A stretch of 64,000 bases of DNA from Berberis thunbergii (taxonomy: Eukaryota > Streptophyta > Magnoliopsida > Ranunculales > Berberidaceae), in assembly GCA_003290165.1 (NCBI GenBank), contig QNQO01000812.1, positions 372,001 through 436,000 of the forward strand, in the 5' to 3' direction. Positions 54,778 to 64,000 of the stretch are shown piece by piece. Position numbers and translations under genes: made by a program. A model generated the notes under the pieces. The model ran no database searches and was not told the origin of the DNA. It was given only the letters and a program-made list of their open reading frames with translations. Position 1 is the stretch's first letter. Each line of letters begins with the position of its first letter.

Positions 54778-55807
54778 TTACTGTATGACCTTTGTCCTCT
54801 TTACACTGTCCCCACACCAAGTAGTGAGATACTCCTAATGGATATGATTGGTTTGTCAGTTCCACTTACATTCAGTTGTCTACTTGGTAAAGGAACTTTT
54901 TAAGAGATTTTGACTAGTTCGAGAAAACCCAACAAAGAGAAATTTGTTAAAACTGGAAGTTAGAGTTGTATAACAATGAGGTTCTCTGTGCAAGTCCAAG
55001 ATAGGGAAAAATCCAAACTACTACACTCCAGTAAAGTTTATAGAGATGCCACAACAGAAATGCACATCAAAATCCAAATCCATCAAATACCATAAGCAAC
55101 TCACCTAACTAATTGAATCCATTAAAATTTCAAGAAACTAAATGCACAAAGAAACAGATCCACCACATTCATTGTGAACTACTAATCCTATATGGATTGA
55201 TACAAAAACAAGAAAAAAAACCCGTGGACACAATCCTCCTACAAGTAACTAAATTAACATCCCTGCATTAGGGTTTCCTTAGTCTTACACAAACCCTACC
55301 CGATCACATGCTTTTCTGATGATAATGATGACCTAGAAAACCCCGAATGCCTTGACAATTGCCTAAAGTCAATGTGAACTACAATGGGTATCCATTCATT
55401 CACTCAAATCAATTAATTAAAGTAATCAAACCCCATCAATTTAATCTACTAAGTTAAGGGCAAAAATCAGGAAGAAAGAAAATGAAGTTTTAATCAAAGT
55501 AGATTAAACACACACATAACTATCAAAACCATCACATAAAACAAACTGAAAGTGATAAAAGAGAACTCACCGAAGAGATCGCAATCCGTAAAGGATTGTG
55601 CAACGGATCCACGTCCTCAAAACCACTGCAACAACACCTCCAAAACCTTCATAGGCACCACATGGATGTAGAAATTGAATGCCCCTTTTTGCCATTAGGT
55701 TACCAAGTCTATTGAACATCAAATTCCCCATTTTTCGACCAATCCCTATAAGACGAGGCAACCTTCGACACCACTTAGCCCATGCCAAGGGATGGTAATG
55801 TCGAACT

Positions 55808-56290
55808 ATTATCATTGCAATATTCTCTTCCCTGTTACAAATTGCTTCCTGCAGAGCGCTTCAGCCCTGTTCGTGTTGCGCATCATCTCTCGCATTAATT
55901 CTGGATTCCTCGCAGCTTCTAATGTTTGTCGAAGAGTACTTGGATCATTGAGTATATGAGCGAGATCTGGATTTCGATCAATAATCTCACGCATTTGAGG
56001 ATTACTCATAATTAAACTACGCATTAGCTCAGGATTATTCATTAGATTCTGGATGACAGGCATATTCATCATTTCCCTCATCATGTCGGGATTCTGAGTC
56101 AGTTGTTGTTGGACCTGTTCAAACTCTGGAAGGCCAGCTCCAAGTAAACCAGATTCTCCATTGCCACCAAGGCCATTAATACCAAGTCCAGGAAAGAGTG
56201 GAGAACCAAGACCGGCTCCTAAACCTCCTCCTTCAGTAAAACCAGCAACCCTTGCAATGCCAGGAGAGGTGTTTGTGACACCAGCATCAT
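55808..56290 (-). pseudogene. Captured ubiquilin (DSK2-like) gene fragment
   Basis: Minus-strand residues from [15 protein letters not shown] to [16 protein letters not shown] match the central part of plant DSK2/ubiquilin. They include two STI1-like repeats ([40 protein letters not shown]) and a Gly/Leu-rich linker. Both the N-terminal ubiquitin-like domain and the C-terminal UBA domain are absent. Similarity ends abruptly after the NTNRA block. The frame is open, so the capture may be fairly recent. It lies wholly inside the 4.55-kb element. Confidence 0.85.
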
Positions 56291-56427
56291 AAATAAACAA
56301 AAACAGATACACGAGGTCATCATCACTCCACATTCTCAATTCATACAAAAAATTTCAAAAGGAAAATGAAGAAAAACTCACTTTGTAATCGAACCAGTAA
56401 ACAGCCTACACTCAGCCAGCCCACGTG

Positions 56428-56760
56428 TCATCGTATCGGCTGACCATCACCCATAAGCCCAAAGTACATGGAAGGTCCAATAAGCTCCCTGTCGAACCCA
56501 ACTCTATCCCAAGAACACAACCAGTTTCGGTCTGCAATCAGAATAGCATCCTGCATTTCTTTTGCTATATCAGATGCCAAATGTGAAGGACCATTTAATC
56601 TCCACATCTTCAATTTCCCTCTAGGATCAGCTGTGAAGATGTAATTGCATCCCAACGACTCTACATCTTCAATTTTTCTTTGTAAGGAGTTGATAAAGTC
56701 ATTGAACTTGTTCCTGCTGGTGATGCTTCTGATACACACCCTCCCTCTGTTGTCTTCCAA
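56428..56760 (-). pseudogene. Second captured gene fragment, WD-repeat-like
   Basis: An open stretch of 110 codons contains YIFTADPRGKLKMWRL, which reads like a WD40 strand set, and LASDIAKEMQDAILIADRNW. It resembles plant WDR6-type proteins in my recollection, but I cannot confirm this. It lies upstream, in transcript sense, of the ubiquilin fragment within the same element. Confidence 0.45.
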
Positions 56761-58306
56761 GTATCTTGCACATTGAAATCGCCACCGAGAAGTCAGGGAC
56801 GATCAACCCAACCATGGACATCATAGAGTTCTTCCCTAAAAACTGGGACAATAGATTGGTGCCCACCCACTTCTGATTCTAATCCTTCAGTCCGAATCCA
56901 GTAGAGAGGGAGAAAGGTCTTTCTAAGTATTCAAATCTTCAATTGAGAACTGAGAAGACCACCTGATCAACCTGAAGAGGCAATGTTCTTTCATCCACAA
57001 GCTCTATCATCATCATAGTATACAGTAGAAACTCACAAGCCACAACAAACTAATTAGATCTGAAACCAAAATAAACAAATGGGTAACTCCAAATCAATGC
57101 TTTGCTCAAATTGCAAGCATGTTCATCCGAATCATTTGCAACTCCAATTCCCACTTTCGCAAGTTCACCACCCAAGTTTCAATATCATCTTCAGGGGCTA
57201 TAGAATTTCATGAGATACATCTAGGATCGGAAACATGCATTGTAGAACAAATCTTCTATTGCACATCTGGTCTGATGCCGGGCGAAGCAGAAGATCCAAA
57301 ATGAGATTGGCAGATCCAGTACAAAAACGACAAGTTCGTTCACTGAATGAACCGAGAACCATCAATAGATGAAGATTATCCTTAATCAACGGATCAGATC
57401 GTTCGAGAGGGAAGAATCGACGGTCACGATTCGATCTCTCCGCCTCTGAAACGTTTATCTTCTTCTTCGTCTCGCCTTCCCTTCCCTTGCTTGGTAACTT
57501 CAATTTATTTCATGATTTGGTTCCACTGAACTGATATGAGAGAGAGACAGAGAAATACCCGATTAATATAGGTGAGTGAGGTGGGACTTGGGAGCGAGAC
57601 CAGGTTTACAACTTCTTCTCCTTCCCATCTTCATCACCTCTCATTGCTAGCCGCCACCGAAAAAGAAAAGAAAAGGAAGGAGAAAATAAAGAAGGTAGGA
57701 GAAAAGAAAGAAAAAGGAAGAAATAGAGTTATTTTCTTTATAAGGTGGGAGGCTATTCGCCCCCACCGAGCTTTCAAGTTAACCCACCTTATTTTACAAA
57801 ATAAAAACCCTACTTGTTAGTTTAATAAAAGCCCAAAACCAAGCCCAAATACAACTTAATAGCAACCCATCAACATTAGGGTTTACAAAAGAAATTTTTT
57901 ATATTCATTTAATTAGGCGGGTATTACAGGAGGGGTGGCAACCCTCCATCTCGCTCAGGATGCATGCATTGCATCCCCCTTCACGCATCCCGAGCGAGAT
58001 GGAGGGTTGCCACCCCCTCCCTCGCTGGTTTCCTCGCCAGTTAGACAGGCTCCTCATAGAAAGCTGAATTGTACCAAGTACATTTTGTATCTCATTATTA
58101 GCCTGGCTCTCTAAAATTTTCAAAGAAACTATCATAAGTACTAATTGTACTCGTAGAAAGCTGAGAAACAATATAAATGTGGCATTCATTTAGAAAAAGT
58201 TCAAAGATACCAACATTACTTTCTGCAAGTCAGATTACCGCTATCACATTTAGATGAAGATAATGGAAAATCTGATGAATATGAAGAGCCAGGCCCTAGT
58301 CAAAGG

Positions 58307-61300
58307 TGTTATCGGGCGGAAGCATTATAAATGCCGAAATGCGAAGTTACAAACAAATACTTGAGACAACCAATTTAATGTGGTTCGGCAAATACGCCTA
58401 CGTCCACAACAAATACCGACTTTATTGATGAGAGAGACAGATTACAAATGGAGAGAGCTACAAAACATCAAAGATGTTACAAATACAAGTGTCTAAATGA
58501 CACCACACAAATACGCTGATTGTGTATAACACAAAAAACAAAAAACAAAAAACAAAAAACAAAAAACAAAAAACAAAACCCAACACTCTTTCTTCTACAT
58601 TTCTATTTCCTCTCACAAATACTCACTCACAGGGTTAAACCCTAACACACAAAATAGATCTTGAGGTTGGAAGATGAAGAAGAATAGAAGTTCATCATTC
58701 TTTTATAGCCTAAAGAGGCGGTGGTAGAGGGCGGTGGAGACCCTTCCACCACCTTCTTCTCCATTCTCTTATCTGATCCAACTCAGATCCAGCTGTTCCA
58801 ACTATTTCATCTTCAATCACATTTGATTTCCAACTCAAATCCAGCAATCAAGCAGGGATTCAACTCAAGCTAAGTCAAGAATCTCGGCGTCAACGATTTC
58901 GGCAACCTCTATTGCCGACAAGCTGTGATTCAGGTAAGTTCTTCAAGTCGGTTTTGTTATCTGTTTCAACAATTCTCCACCTCAGTGAAGATTTCACAAA
59001 TCTGAGCCGACAACAACAACCACGAACAAAACAACTGACTTCCAACAAACAAAATCAAACCAATACTAATTGAGGGTCTTACCCTCCAAACGCGCTCATA
59101 GGTGCCATACACCCGAAGGTGCCTTATACTAAAGCATGCTTAAACTAACAAACCAACTCCACCTTGACTAGCATAGAGTCTCGAACCAGACTTTTCAAAA
59201 ACACAATGTGCACAAACCTTTATACTGCACATCTTCATATCTTCTACCAATTGTTTCTTCAACAACTCGTGCATAACTTTCTCACCTTTACTGCCTGCAA
59301 ACAAATGCCAAACCCTCGAGGTTTCCTTAAAAAACATCTTTAGAGCTATCAATTACTCCACCAGAAGCAACATCCATAGGGCCTTTAATAACACAAGTTG
59401 CTCCACCAAATTCAACTTTTCGATTCCTTGTAACTGTACTCCCCTGCAAGAAATACAAGTTACCCCTTCCAAATTGCTTTCAGAATCACCAGTGCACCAG
59501 AAACAATCTTTAGAGCTCCACCATTTACTGAAACCTTGTAACCTTTGGACTCTAAAACACTAATGGAAATGAGATTCTTCTTCAAATCGGGTACATACCG
59601 TACATCATTCAAGACCCGAATAAGTCCATTATGCAACTTCAACTTGATTTTACCTATCCCTGCAATTTTGCATTCATCATTGTTGCCCATATAGACAACA
59701 CCACCATCCAACTCTCTAAAGTTAGAGAACCGGTCCCTACGGGGACACATATGATAGGTAGAACCCGAATCGAGCAGCTTCTCATTAGAATGACTCACCA
59801 ATGTTGAAGTTGCAGACAACGAATAAGCATCATCCTCATCTTCATCCAAATTATGCAACTACATTCGCATCTGACATTTTCTTTTCTTTTTCTATTGCAG
59901 TTTTCAATACCTCACAGTCAATCTTCCAATGACCCTTCTTATGACAGTAGGCACGTTTATCCTTCGACAAAAACCTTATGTCTACAGATTTTCCTCTTAC
60001 TGTGATCTTCCTCTATTACCAACATACCACTTTTCAGATCTTTCCCTCGCTACCAATACTTCTGATGTTGCATCCCGATGGATCTTGAGATCCTTCATCC
60101 TGAATTCATAATTGAGCAACGCCGTAGCCACCTCATCATAATTCAATTATTCTTTTCCCGTTAGCAAAGTCGTAACGAGATGTTCATATTCTTCTGGAAG
60201 GGAATTCAAAAGGCACAAAGCCTTGTAATTTTCTGGAACATCTTCTTCTAAATTCAATAGGTCGGCAATAAGCCTATTGAACTCATCCAAATGCTCAGAC
60301 AGAGTAATCTCGGGTCTCATATTCATCCGAAAAATTTGCTTCGTGAGGAAGAACTTATTTTGAATGTTCTTCGTCGTGTACTTATCTTCAACTTTTTTCA
60401 CAATACTTAGCGGAGGTTTCTTTCATTACAAAGTATTTCTGCTCATTCGCTAAACACAATCTTATTGAACCGCAGCTTGCCGATTCAACTTGTTCCATTA
60501 TTCTTCACTCATTTTCTCCGGCTTGTCTCCCAAATCATCATCCAAAATTTCCTTTGCTAACACATCCAGAACTTCACATTGCCACATGCCGAAGTTGTTC
60601 TTGCCATTGAACTTTTTGATATCAAATTTACCGACTGTAGCGGTAACCATTTTTATCCAGAAGTTGATTGATCTGACATACTCTTAATCAACCACTGGTC
60701 TACGCAGCTTCAAACGAACCCCAAAAACTAACCCTCGGCTCTGATACCAATTGTTATCGGGCGGAAGCGTTACAAATGCCGAAATGCAAAGTTACAAAAC
60801 AAAATACTGGAGACAACCAATTTAACGTGGTTCGGTAAACACGCCTACGTTCACGACGAAATATCAACTTTACTGATGAGAGAGACATATTACAAAATGG
60901 AGAGAGCTACAAAACGTCAAAGACGTTACAAATACAAGTGTCTAAATGACACCACACAAATACGCTAATTGCGTATAATACAAAAAAACAAAAAACAAAA
61001 CCCAACATTCTCTCTCCTCCCTTTCATCCCCCTCTCACAAATACTCACTCACCGGATTAAACCCTAACACACAAAATAGATATTGAGGTTGGAGGATGAA
61101 GAAGAATGGAAGTTCATCATTCTTTTATAGCCTAAAGAGGCGGTGGAGACCATTCCACCACTTTTTTCTCCCTTATCTTATCTGATCTAACTCAGATCTA
61201 GCTATTCCAACTATTTCATCTTCAATCACATCTGATTTCCAACTCAAATCCAGCAATCAAGCAGGGATTCAACTCAAGCTAAGTCAAGAATCTCGGCGTC

Positions 61301-61368
61301 AACCTCTATTGCCGACAAACTGTGATTCAGGTAAGTTCTTCAAGTCAGTTTTGTTATCTGTTTCAACA
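58307..61368 (-). mobile_element. Copia retrotransposon, internally deleted
   Basis: LTRs 58307-58971 (665 bp) and 60752-61368 (617 bp) both start TGTTATCGGGCGGAAGC and end CTGTTTCAACA. The target duplication AAAGG is perfect (58302-58306 and 61369-61373). The primer-binding site ATTGGTATCAGAGCC lies next to the right LTR, and a purine tract (GAGGTGGAGAAT) next to the left LTR, so the element reads on the minus strand. Only about 1.8 kb of interior remains. Part of the LTR length difference comes from a CAAAAAA repeat, six units on the left and two on the right. Confidence 0.93.
59140..60650 (-). pseudogene. Copia Gag-protease-preintegrase remnant
   Basis: From a start near 60650 the minus strand encodes a Copia Gag (UBN2) region (LLNSLPEEYEHLVTTLL near 60170), a zinc knuckle with CHKKGHWKIDC near 59930, a protease with LLDSGSTYHMC near 59780 and a GAG-pre-integrase block (CAHCVFEKSG near 59200). 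Several stops and frame changes occur. The integrase core, reverse transcriptase and RNase H are missing, so movement would need another element's enzymes. Confidence 0.85.
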
Positions 61369-61373
61369 AAAGG

Positions 61374-62220
61374 TACCAACATTATGCAATTCTTAAAAGT
61401 CAGGCCCCTAACGTAAGATCAGCGCCAAAAAAGTCGTAAAAACGCGATGAAGAAAATAGATGAAGATGAATAACAAAGAAGAAGAAAAACATATGAAGAA
61501 CAAAAGAAAAAGAAGAACAGATGAAGAAAATAGGATGACGGAGGGTGTTGAGGCTCCTCTAGCACTGGGGGTCTGATTCTCAAGAATTGTTGATGGAGAA
61601 TAAGAAAATTTTCTTACCTTTCCAACAACCTTCAAGAGCAGCTAGTCAGTTGTCGAAGACCGACACTTCAGTTATTTTATGCCTTGTGGAAATAGCATCT
61701 AAATTTGAGTTATCTAATAAAGTGAAAATATACTAAAATATCCGTGCAACAAAAAGTTGGTACAATTAAATATCCCTAATTTTACGGTGCTTGATCCACC
61801 GTGCCTGTTACCGTAGTAGTGCTCATCAAAGGTACTAAGCATACTTAGCAAATTCCCTTATAACAATATGATACTTTGGTCACAACATTGGACCGAGAAC
61901 GATAGATTGGAAGCACCAAGCATGCCGTAAATCCTCCTTGAGTTGTATTGGTTCGAGCAATTTCGAGGAATAATATTTTACTTCCAATGTTGTCCCTGAT
62001 TTTACAAACGTTCCGAGTCCAAAATCGTCCATTCAAATTTGCATGCAAGACGATAAACGTTCCCTGCAATTTCTCCCGCTCTTTCCGATCCCATCCACCA
62101 GCTAACACATACCTAACTAACGTTCGCCTCATCCAAAACCAACAGATGTCACCTCTCCAAGTATACGACCAGCATTCTCAACTTTATTCAAACAAACCCG
62201 AAATAAAAAACTAGAACAGC
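61374..62220. other. Region upstream of the NRPD2-like gene
   Basis: Purine-rich DNA near 61440-61540 and AT-rich DNA elsewhere. No gene is recognised. Confidence 0.5.
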
Positions 62221-62457
62221 ACCAGGAAGCACCAGATCAACCTCGTCGCTCTCTTTGTTTGTCTCTCTCCCCCAAAAGCTTCTCCACTCTCTCTTCTCAT
62301 CTGAAGCAGCGAAACAAAACCACCATTTTAGAGAAACCCTTTTCTCGCCGAAATTAGGGTTTCTAGTTCGTACATTTCACCAAAACCAGGGTTTCTACCG
62401 AGTGCATTTCTTCAAGTTAGGGTTTATAGCCTGTTTAGGGTTTTGCGTTCTTCAACA
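62221..62457 (+). promoter_or_regulatory. 5' leader of the NRPD2-like gene
   Basis: CT-rich leader (CTCTCTTTGTTTGTCTCTCT) with several AGGGTTT motifs, common in plant housekeeping promoters and leaders. The transcription start is not determinable. Confidence 0.5.
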
Positions 62458-63524
62458 ATGACGGACTCAACTCCCATGGAAGTAGAAGACCTGTTCGCGA
62501 CAAGCAGCGAAAGCGAGCGTCTCGAGGACGGAGACTTCATGGATTTAGACGGTTTCGATGGCTTCGATCTCAGCGACGTAACGAAATCGATGAAACACTC
62601 GAAGCTGGAGAAGGGATCGACATCGATGGTGGAAGAAGAAGTCGCATTGAGCGAAGAGAGTTTGAAGAAATTATGCAAAGAAGTCTCGATTTCGTTTTTC
62701 AAAGAATACGGTCTGATCCACCACCAAATCAACTCGTACAATGAATTTGTGAGCAGTGGGATTCAGAGGCTGTTTAATTCGCTGGAGGAGATTGTCATTG
62801 AGCCCGGTTACGATCCGTCGAAGAAGGGTGACGGCGACTGGAGATACGCTTCGATTAAGTTCGGGAAGGTCTCGTTGGAGAAGCCCACTTTTGAGACCAA
62901 GGATCGTAGTTTGGATTTGTTGCCTAGACATGCGAGGCTTCAAAGGGTCACTTACTCTTCTCGCATGAAGGTTGAGATGAAAGTTCAGGTGATTTTCAAC
63001 TTTGGGTTTTGTTTATTTATTGTTCATTTCTGGGTTCGTCTTGGTGACTGAAATTTGATTTGTAAAAAAAATGTGCTTTATAAGTTGAAGAATCGTGGTC
63101 TGCTGAATTTCGCCAGTGTTTTGAAAAGACCATGCGGTGGAGGTAGAAATTTTAGTAATGGATGAGTTTTTGTGTGAATGGTCCATACTATGAGGTGTTA
63201 AAGTACAAATTTGTGTCTCATGATTATTCTTTATACATTTCTGATTATGATTATAGTGGCGAAGGTCCAATTCTGTGAAATGAGTTATTGTTGCATTATT
63301 TGATTGATCAGGTGTATACACAAAAGCTCGTGAAAAGTGACAAATTTAAAACAGGCAAAGAAGAGTACCTCAAGAAGGAAGTAATATCTGAAGAAACTAA
63401 AAATGTCAATTTTGGCCGTATTCCGGTAATGGTGAGGTCAAATCTGTGCTGGACAAATGGATGCGAAAAGGGTGATTGTGAATTTGATCAAGGAGGATAT
63501 TTTTTGGTCAAGGGGGCTGAGAAG
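62458..63524 (+). CDS. NRPD2: Second-largest subunit of RNA polymerases IV and V (5' part, runs off right edge)
   Basis: This subunit is shared by Pol IV and Pol V, which drive RNA-directed DNA methylation in the nucleus. Exon 1 is 62458-62988 (177 codons) and exon 2 is 63312-63524 (71 codons), in phase. The rest lies beyond the edge or in a long second intron. After an acidic N-terminus come ISFFKEYGLIHHQINSYNEF, DWRYASIKFGKVSLEKPTF, LLPRHARLQRVTYSSRMKV and GRIPVMVRSNLCWTNGCEKG, then GGYFLVKGAEK. These are the protrusion and lobe blocks of second-largest subunits. The pattern SFFKEYGLI...HQINSYN and the spacing fit NRPD2/NRPE2 better than Pol I, II or III subunits. The start ATG at 62458 follows the leader; upstream in-frame codons have no ATG. 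Confidence 0.9.
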
Positions 63525-64000
63525 GTGAACTTTAAATCCTCTTGTATTTATCATGTTATGTTCTTGAAAAAACAGTTCGTCATGTGTATCTCATTTTTAG
63601 TTTTTCTTTGTTTCTAGATTGTATGGCAATTAGACATACGCACAGACTCACAGAGTCATCAAGTTCTGACTAACTTTATCATTATAAACTGACTAACTGT
63701 TGCAGATCTACCTTTCACTTCGTCAATCCTTTTATTCTTGTTTTACACCATGTGCTCCAAGTATTTACTTGTTCTCCTCATGGTGGCATGCAAGCCTTCA
63801 TTACAGACTACTCCTGTAACCAAACTTGAAGATGGTGGAATACGCCATTTTCATGTTTTTGCATTGCTCGACTTTTCATGATCTTGCTTACTATTATAGT
63901 TTCTACCTTTGAATCATAGTTTCTAGTTGAATATTTCAGTAATTTGAAGTTCCACAGAGACCTTATTTATTTCGCGTACGTGGTTCCTCAAAGTTAATGA
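63525..64000 (+). other. Intron 2 (partial) of the NRPD2-like gene
   Basis: Begins GTGAAC at the exon 2 donor. No continuation of the protein is seen to the window end, so the intron exceeds 475 bp. Confidence 0.6.

Larger units (their letters stand above)
53379..57928. mobile_element. 4.55-kb TG...CA element (probable giant solo LTR or non-autonomous retroelement)
   Basis: It begins TGTCACGCCCCGATTTTCG and ends GGCGGGTATTACA; these ends are imperfect inverses as in Gypsy LTRs. The 5-bp repeat GGAGG flanks it (53374-53378 and 57929-57933). No second LTR copy, primer-binding site, Gag or Pol is visible inside, which fits a very long solo LTR. A deleted or non-autonomous element is the alternative. 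The interior holds host-gene pieces (see 55808 and 56428), a CCATAC microsatellite and a minus-strand TATATTAAT near 57560. Confidence 0.7.
53343..58053. mobile_element. GC-rich palindromic MITE copy 6, split by a 4.55-kb insertion
   Basis: The left piece (53343-53378, AGAAATTCTAACTGTCGATG) and the right piece (57934-58053, ending TTTCCTCGCCAGTTAGACAG and a few more bases) together form one family member. The right piece holds the entire inner hairpin. Flanking 9-mers TCGTAGAAA (53334) and TCATAGAAA (58054) differ at one base. It starts only 24 bp after MITE copy 5 ends. Confidence 0.8.

Noticed and set aside
62443..62457. Extension of the NRPD2-like frame upstream of the first ATG
   Set aside because: It would need a TTG start; the ATG at 62458 is the natural plant start.

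Overview
The window is nuclear DNA of a flowering plant, most likely a woody eudicot. Genes carry many GT-AG introns, the spacers are AT-rich, and nearly half the window is transposable elements: chromovirus Gypsy, Copia, LINE, SINE-like, Mutator-type MITEs and foldback elements. Nothing bacterial, CRISPR-like or organellar is seen. Exon coordinates given here were read from splice signals and reading-frame continuity, without transcript data.

Genes, left to right. (1) The 5' part of a CNOT4-like RING/RRM protein gene on the minus strand, running off the left edge and carrying a one-base frameshift in its RRM. (2) An intact seven-exon RMND1/DUF155 gene (RETARDED ROOT GROWTH-LIKE type, 400 aa) at 7324-13699. 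(3, 4) Two tandem nine-exon cytosolic ascorbate peroxidase genes at 17244-21051 and 24131-28003, each encoding 250 aa. They come from a duplication of about 4.8 kb whose copy-2 edge abuts a Copia fragment. (5) An NF-YB gene at 33807-39647 (177 aa) with a 6-nt micro-exon and a 4.9-kb last intron. (6) A badly decayed UPL4-like HECT E3 ligase pseudogene at about 40979-46380. (7) The first two coding exons of the shared second-largest subunit of RNA polymerases IV and V (NRPD2/NRPE2) from 62458, running off the right edge.

Repeat landscape. A family of GC-rich, almost fully palindromic MITEs of about 190 bp, with 9-bp target duplications (Mutator type), occurs at 3670, 3898, 6210 and 6747 and in two further copies, each split by a large insertion. 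One (47578-53319) holds a complete 5.57-kb chromovirus with target duplication GCGGG. The next, starting 24 bp later (53343-58053), holds a 4.55-kb TG...CA element with target duplication GGAGG. That element carries pieces of a ubiquilin (DSK2) gene and probably of a WD-repeat gene. A solo LTR of the chromovirus lies 485 bp upstream of the NF-YB start codon. Two foldback structures built from inverted tandem arrays lie at 14240-15850 and 31845-32812. A second Mutator-type MITE family (GGGTGGGC ends) has two copies in opposite orientation. A Copia deletion derivative with two LTRs lies at 58307-61368.

The genes do not form a pathway; they are housekeeping and regulatory neighbours separated by transposon debris. 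The observations most worth checking are the nested insertions in hairpin arms, the gene-capturing 4.55-kb element, the loss of the TATA box in the second peroxidase copy, the NF-YB micro-exon and the two inverted-array foldback elements.
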